Shown here: in pieces, positions 8,825-17,414 of the stretch
How positions within the stretch are numbered: position 1 is the first letter of the stretch
Layout of the letters: the number at the start of each line of letters is the position of its first letter
Source of the DNA: UBA3855 sp964472035
GTDB lineage: Bacteria > Bacillota > Clostridia > Oscillospirales > Ruminococcaceae
NCBI GenBank assembly: GCA_964472035.1
Contig: CAYYIT010000005.1
Location: 1-64,000 of the forward strand
Length of the DNA stretch: 64,000 nt
Direction of reading: 5' to 3'
Notes under the pieces: generated by a model
The model's input: the letters and a program-made list of their open reading frames with translations, nothing else
What the model was told of the DNA's origin: nothing
The model's database searches: none
Program-made: the position numbers and the translations under genes

Positions 8825-10156
8825 TCATCCCATGTGCATCCCCAACGCTTCCTTACGTCGGATTTCTTCTGCGAGAACCTTGCTGTCAATGTGCCGTTCG
8901 ACATCCTCATCTTCTGTCGGCTCGTCAATTATTGCAGCCACATCTGCAATGCCAGCGATAAGATCAAGAGCACCGACTGTGAAATCACAATCGCTCTGAG
9001 CATTTTCAATTGCGTTCTGTGCTTCCATTCTTCTAATTCTCTCCGCTGCAAGGAGAATTCCTCGTTCAGCTTCCCAGCCTGTAATGACAGCTTTTCCGAC
9101 TGGCTGATGAGACTCGTCGGGGAGTTTGTCGTCTGTTCTGCCGCGGATTTCTGAATCCGCCTGCACTCGTTTTCCACCTGATCGAACAGTGCTTTCTGAT
9201 TGTTCAGATAAGTTTCGATTCCGGATTTCGTCATCAGCTCTCCCTGCGACTTCAGCAGTTCCTCCTGCACCTCGCAGGATCTTTTCAGCAGACTGATCAC
9301 CGCCGTCCAGTTCCGGTTGTCCACCGCCACCATGGGCATGGTTTCTTCCGCCGCTTTCAGGTCGGATTTGTTGCGTTCCATCAAGGCATTCACGTCTAAT
9401 CTTGAACTCATGTTCCATCAACTCCTTTGTAAATTTCTCGCCATGCAGCTTTGCACAGCGGCACTTCCTACCGTTCGGGCAAGTGTAAGTGATATATTTT
9501 CGTGAGTCCTCCCACCTCACGCCGTAGCCCAACTGCTTCATCATAAACACAAATTGCTTACGGTCTTTCGCCTGCTTCATGACCTCCGTGACGGCATTCA
9601 TCAGCTGAAACTTCCAGCTCTCGCCACGCACCGCCGAGCGGTACTCACGGTCAGACAGCACCTCTTTTTTCTTCTGCTGTTGCCTATTCAGCACCGCCAC
9701 ACCGTACCTCATACAGATTTCATCGGACAAATCCATCAACTCCTGAACCGTATTTCCGTTGGAATGATACTTCCTGCCGTCCTCGAAACTGACGGAGTTG
9801 AACACAATATGCGAGTGGATATGCTCACGGTCGATGTGCGTTGCCACCACACATTCGTATTTTCCGAAGGCCTTCTCCGCAAGCTCAACAGCAATCCGAT
9901 GTGCAAGTTCCGGCGAAGTGCCATCGCCTTTCGAAAAGCTTTGCACCAGATGATAATACATCCGACCGCTGTTCTTGTGATAAGCATTCTTCGTTGCGAG
10001 CATTTCGTCGTAGGCGGTCGGTGCGGAACAGTTCAGAGCCGTTACATACTGTTTGTCCTCTAACTTCGTTTTCTCCGTCCTTGTAACATAGGCAAGGACA
10101 TTTTTCATGCCTCCGGCGGTCTGTGTTTTGCTGTTGATGAAATGGATAATCGGCAT
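8825..10156 (-). CDS. Relaxase (MobA/MobL-type) of IME-1
   Basis: A 443-residue relaxase that should nick oriT and pilot single-stranded DNA during mobilization. The N-terminal half has the relaxase signature HIDREHIHSHIVFN (three-histidine metal site, about residues 112-125) and an upstream Tyr-containing segment (RMYYHLVQSF). The region after about residue 245 is Gly/Arg-rich and low in complexity, probably because a second gene is read in another frame there (8929-9411). The ATG at 10156 overlaps the last base of mobC, so the two are translationally coupled. The copy at 24432-25763 is closely related. Confidence 0.9.
   Translation of the reverse strand: MPIIHFINSKTQTAGGMKNVLAYVTRTEKTKLEDKQYVTALNCSAPTAYDEMLATKNAYHKNSGRMYYHLVQSFSKGDGTSPELAHRIAVELAEKAFGKYECVVATHIDREHIHSHIVFNSVSFEDGRKYHSNGNTVQELMDLSDEICMRYGVAVLNRQQQKKKEVLSDREYRSAVRGESWKFQLMNAVTEVMKQAKDRKQFVFMMKQLGYGVRWEDSRKYITYTCPNGRKCRCAKLHGEKFTKELMEHEFKIRRECLDGTQQIRPESGGRNHAHGGGGQPELDGGDQSAEKILRGAGGTAEVAGRADDEIRNRNLSEQSESTVRSGGKRVQADSEIRGRTDDKLPDESHQPVGKAVITGWEAERGILLAAERIRRMEAQNAIENAQSDCDFTVGALDLIAGIADVAAIIDEPTEDEDVERHIDSKVLAEEIRRKEALGMHMG
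8929..9411 (-). CDS. Overprinted mobilization protein nested in relaxase gene
   Basis: A 160-residue frame lies wholly inside the relaxase gene. It is predicted to be mainly helical (MSSRLDVNALMERNKSDLKAAEE...), with a coiled coil at about 75-130 and a C-terminal hydrophobic segment (AIVISQSVLLILSLALQMWL). AAAGGAG precedes the ATG. It is preserved at 24536-25018 in IME-2 with the same length and start and with both termini nearly unchanged. ColE1-type plasmids have the same design: mbeB and mbeD overprinted in mbeA. A membrane-tethered mobilization helper is the best guess; homology to MbeB was not tested. Confidence 0.75.
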   Translation of the reverse strand: MSSRLDVNALMERNKSDLKAAEETMPMVAVDNRNWTAVISLLKRSCEVQEELLKSQGELMTKSGIETYLNNQKALFDQVENECRRIQKSAAEQTTNSPTSLISQSEKLSLQAGKLNEEFSLQRRELEEWKHRTQLKMLRAIVISQSVLLILSLALQMWLQ

Positions 10157-10467
10157 CAGCGCACCGCCTTTGCAATCTCACACAAAACCGATGTTGCATG
10201 TTCGTGTTGCTCAACCAGCCGATCAAGATTGACAGCACCCAGCCGTCCCATGTTACCCAGCATTGCAATCTGATTCAGATTCCGACCGATGGACTTCTGC
10301 TCTTTCAGCACATCCGCAAGCCCGTCAGCGGTGACGATTTTCTTGCCGAGTGACGACTGTAACACGAAGTCGCTCAGCGTCAATCCATGCTGCCGAGCCT
10401 TGTTGTAAATCCGCTGACGCTCGTCCTCAGTGCAGCGGATTGTGATGGTTACGTTGCGTTTTCTCAT
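10156..10467 (-). CDS. mobC: MobC-like relaxosome accessory protein
   Basis: A 103-residue protein with a ribbon-helix-helix-like N-terminus (NVTITIRCTEDERQRIYNKA) and the GRNLNQIA motif typical of MobC-family relaxosome proteins. It should bind oriT and help the relaxase nick. ATG at 10467 is preceded by GGAG. It ends on the first base of the relaxase start codon. The likely oriT lies immediately upstream (10494-10560). Confidence 0.88.
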   Translation of the reverse strand: MRKRNVTITIRCTEDERQRIYNKARQHGLTLSDFVLQSSLGKKIVTADGLADVLKEQKSIGRNLNQIAMLGNMGRLGAVNLDRLVEQHEHATSVLCEIAKAVR

Positions 10468-10493
10468 GGCATCACTCCTCTCGTTTCACAAAA

Positions 10494-10560
10494 GGGGTTC
10501 GGGTTCTCCCGACCAGCTGCATCGGTGACCGCTATGCGGACTGCCGAATGCGATGCTGGC
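10494..10560. other. Candidate oriT of IME-1
   Basis: Directly upstream of mobC lies a hairpin (496-503 pairing with 508-514, TTCT loop), then CCGC-TAT-GCGG, then CTGCCGAATGCGATGCTGGC. The same arrangement occurs at 26164-26235 in IME-2. The first hairpin differs in stem and loop there but still pairs, and the flanks are nearly identical. Position and conservation suggest the transfer origin; no nic site can be named. Confidence 0.5.
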
Positions 10561-10721
10561 TCTCAAAAGAGAACCCTCCCGAAGTCCCACATTCTTCTGT
10601 ATCATCCAAGCATTTTCATTGCGGGCATTATCCACCCACAAACGCACGACGTTCGCCAGTGTGCCGTTCTGTGTCGATTTCCGATAACCTGTCCTATGAT
10701 CAATCTGAGGGCACAAATCGT

Positions 10722-11906
10722 TTACAAAACGCTGACGGGGAGTGCAGTGGTTTCAATAAAGTTACTGTCACCCATTTCAAAGTTACCGTCACCCGAAGCC
10801 GTTCTACCGTCACCCTTTTGCGAGTTACCGGCACCCGTTTCACTGCTGTCACCACACTGAAACAACGCAGATTCGACATTTTCTGAATTTCGGGTGCCGG
10901 TAGAATCCAAGACCTCCACCCACAGAATTCTACCGTCACTACTGTCACCCGACTCAATATATTCAAGCTCGAGTATGCGGCAGCCATGACTTCTGCGGAA
11001 GTTAAACAGCACACCATATCGCTCCAATTCTTCTGTGTGCTGAATCAGATCACGGCTCAATCGGTTCGGGTAATATTTCCGATTGAATTTCTGATACAGC
11101 AAGTCGCACAGCGTTGTTGCAGAACCAATGAATGACTGTTGCTCCACCATGAAGTCATGAATGGCAAAAGAGAAAATGTCAGGCGGTGTCGGTACAATTT
11201 CATCGCATGGAGTCCACCTGTGATCATGGAACAGAACCCTGTACTCCTGATTTTCAATGTCACGACCAACGCAGTACAGCGTCGCTTCACGACTTCCACG
11301 CTTCGATTCAAGAAGCACCATGCTGCCGTCCACACAACCGCTGATGCCTGTTGAACCAGAAATCATATTGAACGGATCAGAGTCATAGCACTTGCGAGTG
11401 TGATGCACAAGCAGAATCGTAATTGCAAGCTTGTCAGCAAGTGCTTTGAGGATTGACAGCTCTTTGTAATCCGCACCGTAACCACAATCCTTTTCGTTAC
11501 GCACCATTTGCAATGTGTCAATCACTATCAGTTTCAAATTGGAATGTTCGGACTTGAATTTTTCTATCTGCGATTCCAATCCGTTACCGAGAGATTCCGA
11601 CATGATTGCAAAATGCAGATTCTCCGTTGGTTCATCCGTCAGCTCATACAAGCGATTCTGAATGCGGTGGTAGCTGTCCTCAAGGCAAAGATAGAGTGCA
11701 GTGCCGATGTGTGTTTGGTGCTTCAGCACATCTTCACCCTTTGCAACCGAAAGACAGATGTCGAGCGCCAACCACGACTTACCGACCTTCGGCGCACCTG
11801 CAAGAAGATACAAGCCATGTGTGAGCAAACCGTCTACGCAATATGCAAGCGGTTTGTATGCAGTGCTCATGATTTCTTCACAGGATTTTGTTTCGAGTTT
11901 TTTCAT
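10722..11906 (-). CDS. RepA-like RecA-fold ATPase of IME-1
   Basis: A 394-residue P-loop ATPase of the AAA_25/RepA helicase type. Walker A is GAPKVGKS (37-44), Walker B LIVIDTLQM near 130, followed by LLVHHTRK and GSTGISGCVDGSMVL, the usual hexameric-helicase sensor region. It probably acts in replication or copy control of the excised element. The last 60 residues are a Gly/Asp/Asn-rich tail of seven-residue units (such as FEMGDSN, TASGDGN, SQKGDGR, SETGAGN) encoded by 21-bp repeats. The IME-2 copy has one unit fewer. A 620-bp leader lies upstream. Confidence 0.82.
   Translation of the reverse strand: MKKLETKSCEEIMSTAYKPLAYCVDGLLTHGLYLLAGAPKVGKSWLALDICLSVAKGEDVLKHQTHIGTALYLCLEDSYHRIQNRLYELTDEPTENLHFAIMSESLGNGLESQIEKFKSEHSNLKLIVIDTLQMVRNEKDCGYGADYKELSILKALADKLAITILLVHHTRKCYDSDPFNMISGSTGISGCVDGSMVLLESKRGSREATLYCVGRDIENQEYRVLFHDHRWTPCDEIVPTPPDIFSFAIHDFMVEQQSFIGSATTLCDLLYQKFNRKYYPNRLSRDLIQHTEELERYGVLFNFRRSHGCRILELEYIESGDSSDGRILWVEVLDSTGTRNSENVESALFQCGDSSETGAGNSQKGDGRTASGDGNFEMGDSNFIETTALPVSVL
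10761..10865. repeat. 21-bp iteron-like repeats in the RepA-like gene
   Basis: Five units start at 10761, 10782, 10803, 10824 and 10845. Most contain TTACCGTCACCC or a one- to three-base variant. The 21-bp period keeps them on one face of the helix. IME-2 has the same array with one unit less (26439-26522). Initiator binding sites are the likeliest function. Confidence 0.65.
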
Positions 11907-12457
11907 GTTATCACGTCCTTTCGAATGTTTATTAACACAACCTCCTTTTTTTCAGATTTCTTGCAATTTGCAAATGCATAATGCCTTTCACGCTGTCGGG
12001 AGGGTTCATTCCCGACCACTCCGTTCTGACTTTCATCGCCTACTGCATTGGCTGTGCAGATCTGAGAATATATTGTTCGCTCGCTCTTTTGAGGTCATGG
12101 CGGATTTCTCAAGCGGCTGGTACGGCTCACCACCCCACTCTTGATGCGCAGTTCTGTAAAGGATCCTATTCAGTTTTCAAGATGCTATGTAATTCAATGC
12201 CCTCTATATTCTTCTAGGGACATTTTTCGATTTGACAAAAAATTTCTTTGCAGCTTTGTATGCTTGCATAATTTTTAAGTTCGTTTTTATGCATTATGCT
12301 CTGTTCATTGCCCTCTACTTAAGAGCCGGCGATACGCTGCAAAAAAACCCCCCTTTTGAAACAAGTTCAGTTACCTGCACAATCGGACACCATTTCAAAA
12401 TCGTTCTTTTTATTTCCCATGCACAAAAATCGAACACATGTAACGGCTGATTTTCGA
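11907..12457. other. Gene-free leader with conserved noncoding block
   Basis: I see no convincing gene. The part 12028-12140 (from TCTGACTTTCAT to GGCTCACCACCCCAC) recurs at 27809-27922, also upstream of the RepA-like gene, with most bases conserved. AATTCAGTTTTCAAGATGC-like sequence follows both blocks. It may be part of the origin or an untranslated regulatory RNA. Farther right, a GCATAAT...ATTATGC inverted repeat lies near 12270-12300. Confidence 0.45.
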
Positions 12458-12486
12458 TTGATAGAGTGCAATTCTCGTGATAAAAT
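12458..12486 (+). promoter_or_regulatory. Promoter of the STAND-like ATPase
   Basis: TTGATA (12458-12463), 17 bases, TAAAAT (12481-12486); GGAGG follows before the ATG at 12529. Confidence 0.6.
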
Positions 12487-12528
12487 AGAATTAGTCATAT
12501 TACGTTATGATAAATTGGAGGTACTGAA

Positions 12529-13800
12529 ATGAAAATAGATATACAGATTCACATAGAAGAATTACAGCGCAGAATCACATCTCATCTGCGGTGCTGTTTT
12601 GAAAATAACGAGCGTGATCGGATCATCAAGCTGTGCGGTATTTCGGGAACGGGCAAGACACAGATTGCGCTTAGTTATGCACATAATACAAAATGCAATA
12701 TGTATTTCAGCTTTCGAGGACTTGCCCACCGCACTGCACTTGCACAGTTTAAGCGCACGTTCAGTGTGTGGTGTGACTTATCCTCTGCAATGACGTGGCA
12801 GGAAGCGTTTCAGTGCCTTGTCCCGTTTTTCAAGAAGCACTATACCAGAATCGTTCTTGATGATTTGGAACACAGCAAGTCGGAAACCGAAGTCATCGCT
12901 GCAATTGAACAGCTTTCTGTATCGCTGACTGATATGAAGAACCTGTTTTTATTGCCTTGTCGGTGCGAGTCATCATTCGGAAAACATGAACTGTTCAGAG
13001 TACCGCTGTACACATCCTTGGACATAAAAAAACACGCTCAAAAAATGAGCGCAGTGGATTCTGCAAGGTTATGTGCTGTCACAGGCGGTCTGTCCGTTTT
13101 GCTGAATGATTATGATGAAACCAGCTCCTTTTCCGATAGCCTGTATGACTTGATTTCAACGGATTCTATGCTGTATCGATTGATGCCGCAGATGCTCAGC
13201 GAGCAGTTCCGTACACCTGAATCCTATCATGCGATTCTGTATGCGATTGCGACAGGGAAGCACCGCTTGAGTGAAATTGCAAAGCATATGGCTGTTCCGA
13301 ATAACCAGTGCAAGAAGTATCTTGACGCACTGATTGCGACAGGCTTGATTACAGTCAAGGAACACCACTACTCTATCCTCAACTCTTATGTGGATTTCTG
13401 GCACAGATTCTTTTATCTTAACGCAAGCAGATTGGTTACTGCCCCAAGTGATGTTGTGAGTGAAATTCAATCACAGCTCGATGAGTTCGCACTGGAGAAA
13501 CAGATCCCTGAATGCATAAAGAAACTGCCGTTTCACATCCCGAAGGACATAAAACGGCAGTATAATGATGTATTTGATTATATTTTTCAAAGCGGCAGTC
13601 ACACAGTTCTGATCAAACTCCCCGAATCACTCGACTGGCACTGCACAAAACAGGAGCTTGAGACACTGATGGATCATGTTACCGACTACTGCGGTGCGTT
13701 CTATGAAGCCGAGATCTGTGTTGTCAGTTTCAACAGGTTCAGTAATTATTGCGTGAAACAGGCGGGGCAGCTGGATAATCTGCATTTGGTTGTGGGGTGA
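12529..13800 (+). CDS. ATPase_2/DUF234-like P-loop protein
   Basis: A 423-residue ATPase of the archaeal-type STAND/MNS group. Walker A is GISGTGKT near residue 38; LDDLEH near 108 may be the Walker B region. A winged-helix segment (about 235-275) and a DUF234-like stretch (LNSYVDFWHRFFYLNASRL) follow. The C-terminal 130 residues may be a nuclease-like domain without recognisable catalytic residues. Such proteins are common mobile-element cargo of unknown function, sometimes suspected in defence. It is a single gene on the opposite strand from the transfer genes, with its own promoter and terminator. Confidence 0.7.
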   Translation: MKIDIQIHIEELQRRITSHLRCCFENNERDRIIKLCGISGTGKTQIALSYAHNTKCNMYFSFRGLAHRTALAQFKRTFSVWCDLSSAMTWQEAFQCLVPFFKKHYTRIVLDDLEHSKSETEVIAAIEQLSVSLTDMKNLFLLPCRCESSFGKHELFRVPLYTSLDIKKHAQKMSAVDSARLCAVTGGLSVLLNDYDETSSFSDSLYDLISTDSMLYRLMPQMLSEQFRTPESYHAILYAIATGKHRLSEIAKHMAVPNNQCKKYLDALIATGLITVKEHHYSILNSYVDFWHRFFYLNASRLVTAPSDVVSEIQSQLDEFALEKQIPECIKKLPFHIPKDIKRQYNDVFDYIFQSGSHTVLIKLPESLDWHCTKQELETLMDHVTDYCGAFYEAEICVVSFNRFSNYCVKQAGQLDNLHLVVG

Positions 13801-13829
13801 TATGCTGAAATCCACTTCATATTACAACA

Positions 13830-13860
13830 AAAGGAGCGCCGCTTGGACGCTCCTTTCTTG
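13830..13860 (+). terminator. Terminator after the STAND-like ATPase
   Basis: AAAGGAGCG (13830-13838) pairs with CGCTCCTTT (13848-13856), 30 bases after the stop codon. Confidence 0.75.
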
Positions 13861-13937
13861 ATTTTACAGGGGATTATTCCTCATCCCTTTTCTGCTTTTT
13901 GCCATTGCATGGGTGCACCTAACGACTAATTACACAT

Positions 13938-14132
13938 TCATCGCATAGACGCATAGTTACTCTTTTTTCTTCTTCCTGAGAGTATTAAAACAACTCCGGA
14001 TATGCTCAGTAATATGAACATAAGTGTGAAATTCATGTTATCACCGGTCTTACTGGACGCAGTTTTGCCGCTGTCCAGCAGTCTCTGAAGCTTGCCAAAA
14101 ATACAGCAGCCCTCATCAATGATGTTACTGAC
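13938..14132 (-). pseudogene. Out-of-frame sortase-type cell-wall anchor
   Basis: The frame just 3' of the large surface protein, shifted by +1, encodes SKTGDNMN, a hydrophobic stretch (FTLMFILLSISGVVLIL) and SGRRKK: the layout of a sortase sorting signal (x-x-x-TG, membrane span, basic tail). The upstream protein stops at 14125 without reading it. No start codon or ribosome site is apparent for separate expression. Either a frameshift removed the anchor, programmed slippage yields a minor anchored form, or the assembly contains an indel. Confidence 0.5.
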
Positions 14133-17100
14133 AATTTGCAAAGAACTCATCGGATGTACCGGTGTAGCCCACGCCGACAGCAGCGGCATACTGTAAAATA
14201 TAGGCTGCATCGGTTGCATCAAATGTGCCATCAAGATTGACATCGGCGTTGCGCAGCTGCGTATCATTCAAACCGCTATCCTGCCCTGCACCAACAGCTG
14301 CTGCTGCGATGAGAACGAGGGAAGCATCCGTTGCATCAACACTGCCATCGAGATTGACATCACCGAGTGTACCGGCATCGATATACATCGCTTTGATTGT
14401 CATATCCTGTGTAACGTAATCGTAATTTGTATTGTCCCAGCCAATAAAAATATAGCCTTCCTTTTCCGGTGCTGCAGGAGGTACCGCTGCTTCACCGTGC
14501 TTTACGGTCTGGGTACTGAGCACCGTATCGTCCGAATCAACGAATTGAACGGTATATTCCTTCAGGGTATAAACTGCGGTGACGGTAAGATCACTGCTGA
14601 CAGAGGTATAATCATGGCTCCAATGGCTGAAATCATAGCCCTCTCTTTCAGGAGCGTCGGGTGCTGTGGCGGATTCAGTATATGTGACTGTTTCCGTTTT
14701 CAACACCTGACCATCCCAGCTTACAAATGTAACCGTATACTGAGCGGGTTCGTACATTGCACGGATTGTTACATTGGTGGTAATGTCACTGTATGTGGTA
14801 TCCCAACCTGTAAATACATAGTGTTCTCTTTGCGGATCAGCGGGCGCGGTAGCCTGGCTGCCATGCTCTACGGTCTCGGTTTTGAGAATCGTGCCATCGT
14901 AGTCCACAAAGGTAACGGTATAGCTCATGATTCTGAAGATAATCTCAATGGTGTAGTCGGCATTGACACTTGTAATCTCGTAGGTTCCGTTTGCCTCGAC
15001 CTCTGTGCCGTTTACCAGAACTTTTTCTACCTCATAGCCTGCAAAGGGACTATAAGTAACCGTGAAGCTTTCGTTTTCCCATACGGGCGTCACACCGGCC
15101 GGATTCACAGTGTGTGCTCCGGTGTTGTCGCCGCTGACAATGACGGTTACATCATACTGCACAGGAAGCTTCTTAAAGGTAACATGAATGGTATGTGTCT
15201 CGGTAATATCTGCGATATTGTAGTATTCCTTGGAGGCGAGATTGGTGATCTCAACACCATCAACATACACCTTATCCACTTCGTAGCCATCATCAGGATA
15301 GAAGTAAAAGGTTCTGGTGGAGCCTTCTCTTGCATGAATGATGCCCTCGGGAGAGATGCTGCCGTTCTCGCCGCTTGTCGCGGTAATCTCATGCGTAATC
15401 ACAGGATCCTCACTGTAATACACATAGATGCTGTGTTCTGCCAGTACGTTCTCAAACGTATAGGTGCCGGCAATCATAGCTTCCTCATTCAGGCCGCCAT
15501 CAATATACACCTCTTCGATTTCATAGTAATTTCCATCCTCAGCCTGGTCAGGTGCAAAGGTAAAGGTGATGCTGTCGCCGATTTTCACATACTCACCCGA
15601 TTCTTCATAGCCTTCATAATCGGTAGAAATCGTACCGTGATAAACATAGGAGTAAACGGGATAAGCTACACGCTTGAAGGTTACCTCAATACTGTGCGTG
15701 CTGTCCGTGATCGGCGGGAAGGTGTATTCACCGTTTTCCTTTGCTTCTGCATTTTCGACGCCGTCAATCAGAACGGTATCGATTTCAAAGCCGTTATTCG
15801 GATGAATAGTGATAGTTGGTGCCGTTCCGTGGAATACAACAAGGGAGTTGTCGTCCCATGAGTCATAATAAGCATCAGTATAAAGATATCCGCCGCTTCC
15901 GCATTCGGTCGTAATGCCATATTTTGCAGTTGGTGTACCTGCATAAGTAATAACAATGTCCAGATCTTTAGTGACATATCTGTCATCACCGATAAAATCA
16001 AATGCTTCGTAATTACTCCACCAATCCAGAAGCTCATAGGTGCTTTCATCTTCCTGATCGTACATTACCACATCGTTTACGGTTACAGTATCCACATAGC
16101 AGCCTTCCAGCGGTGAACAGTACACACTTGACAGCTCGCGCCCTTCGGTTCTGGAGTAGCTTTCGGAATAGTAGCCTTCCATATCAAAGCCGTAAGGCTC
16201 GTGGGTAATGGTAATGTCGCACTTCCCGATGACAGGACCTTCAATGCTAAGTACATTGGAATAGGGGCTTTCGATAGTGGACCAGCTGTCACTGACCTCA
16301 CGCTCATTCTCGTACTTGACTCTGAAATAGATCGTTTCACCGTTCCATACAAAGGCTTCCTGATCGCTGCTCGGAAGCTCATACCACAGATCGTAGAACA
16401 TATCATCATAGAATTGTCTGCGTTTGAGTGAGCTGCTTTCCCAGATTTCATAGGAAACAACAGTTGAGCCTGCGGCGAAATCAGGATCAAGACTTGCTTC
16501 GACAATCAGGTGCAGGTCGCTGTCCGACAGTTCTGCACTGTATTCTTCACTCCACAGCATTGCATCTGTTACAGAGGAATCGGGGTAAATATCAAAGCAG
16601 ACCTGCGGGATCTGATAGGAATCCGTATCATAAATCATACCATTTGCAATCACAGGGGCGTTCAGACTTGACGGAGCCGAGGATTCGGCGATGCTACCCT
16701 GACCGTAAACGGCAGTATCGGACCAGTCGGACAGAATGATCTTGTATTCGTAGTCGTTGTTCTGCAGCTGGAGATAATATCTTGCACGAACGGAGATTTG
16801 ATGATTTTCGGTATCAAAACGGTAATAGGTGGACGAACCGTCCGTGGTTTCAATGAGATAGCCCTCATTGCTGAGAATCTCACCGATACCGTAATTGTAG
16901 TACGACGTAGCATAACCGATGGATGCCGTATTGACATAGGAGCCATTGAGTGAGCCATAGGTTTCGCAGCTGTATAATGACGAATCCCACTCCGTGGTGT
17001 ATTGCCAGTCGCCTTCATCAATACGATAATCAATCTGAATTCCTGAAGCATAGCTGCCGTACCATTCGCCATAATCGCTGAAGGTATCGTAATTATCGTC

Positions 17101-17337
17101 GGTATAGGCGTTGGTATAGGCTTTTTCATAGACATCAATGACGGAGTCAGGGTTCTGCACCTTGACCTCAAGATCCAGCGAGCTGGAGCCGGTATCATAC
17201 AGAATCATATTGCTTGGCGCGTCAAGCATCTCAGGGATGGTTTCAGCGTCCAGAGCCGTCACGCTTACGCTGGTTGTGGTCAGCAGAATCGCCTGGGATA
17301 AAAGGATTGCCATCAGTTTTTTGAACTTGGTTTTCAT
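14125..17337 (-). CDS. Large secreted InlB-repeat protein with dockerin
   Basis: About 1,070 residues. ATG at 17337 (MKTKFKKLMA) follows AAAGGAGG by 7 bases. After the signal peptide come about 600 residues of acidic, Tyr-rich beta-type sequence, then several domains ending in 'VTFK' with repeated 'GYEVDKVYVDG' motifs, then three Listeria-Bacteroides (InlB B) repeats (YTVTFVDYDGTILKTETVEHG... and related). The tail is a dockerin of the DATDA type (GDVNLDGSVDATDAS...ADVNLDGTFDATDA), like the BspA-like protein at 50 kb. It is probably an adhesin or cellulosome-associated surface protein. It is the last gene of the zinc-ribbon operon, 77 bases after its neighbour. Confidence 0.8.
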   Translation of the reverse strand: MKTKFKKLMAILLSQAILLTTTSVSVTALDAETIPEMLDAPSNMILYDTGSSSLDLEVKVQNPDSVIDVYEKAYTNAYTDDNYDTFSDYGEWYGSYASGIQIDYRIDEGDWQYTTEWDSSLYSCETYGSLNGSYVNTASIGYATSYYNYGIGEILSNEGYLIETTDGSSTYYRFDTENHQISVRARYYLQLQNNDYEYKIILSDWSDTAVYGQGSIAESSAPSSLNAPVIANGMIYDTDSYQIPQVCFDIYPDSSVTDAMLWSEEYSAELSDSDLHLIVEASLDPDFAAGSTVVSYEIWESSSLKRRQFYDDMFYDLWYELPSSDQEAFVWNGETIYFRVKYENEREVSDSWSTIESPYSNVLSIEGPVIGKCDITITHEPYGFDMEGYYSESYSRTEGRELSSVYCSPLEGCYVDTVTVNDVVMYDQEDESTYELLDWWSNYEAFDFIGDDRYVTKDLDIVITYAGTPTAKYGITTECGSGGYLYTDAYYDSWDDNSLVVFHGTAPTITIHPNNGFEIDTVLIDGVENAEAKENGEYTFPPITDSTHSIEVTFKRVAYPVYSYVYHGTISTDYEGYEESGEYVKIGDSITFTFAPDQAEDGNYYEIEEVYIDGGLNEEAMIAGTYTFENVLAEHSIYVYYSEDPVITHEITATSGENGSISPEGIIHAREGSTRTFYFYPDDGYEVDKVYVDGVEITNLASKEYYNIADITETHTIHVTFKKLPVQYDVTVIVSGDNTGAHTVNPAGVTPVWENESFTVTYSPFAGYEVEKVLVNGTEVEANGTYEITSVNADYTIEIIFRIMSYTVTFVDYDGTILKTETVEHGSQATAPADPQREHYVFTGWDTTYSDITTNVTIRAMYEPAQYTVTFVSWDGQVLKTETVTYTESATAPDAPEREGYDFSHWSHDYTSVSSDLTVTAVYTLKEYTVQFVDSDDTVLSTQTVKHGEAAVPPAAPEKEGYIFIGWDNTNYDYVTQDMTIKAMYIDAGTLGDVNLDGSVDATDASLVLIAAAAVGAGQDSGLNDTQLRNADVNLDGTFDATDAAYILQYAAAVGVGYTGTSDEFFANCQ

Positions 17338-17414
17338 AGTTTTTCCTCCTTTCGGTTGATGAAGCATATTTCACAAAGTGACCTCCTGTAAACAGAAGCG
17401 TACAGCATAGCGCA

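Noticed and set aside
10761..10865. CRISPR array
   Set aside because: The repeats are contiguous 21-bp units without spacers and lie inside a coding gene. No other regularly spaced repeats or cas genes were seen in the window.
10700..11017. Frame encoding repeated VTV motifs near the iterons
   Set aside because: It is the other reading of the 21-bp repeats in the RepA-like gene. The GD-rich frame continues a recognisable ATPase, this one does not.
14497..15861. 454-codon plus-strand frame opposite the InlB-repeat protein
   Set aside because: Antisense shadow of a repetitive gene; Cys/Ile-rich translation without any recognisable motif.
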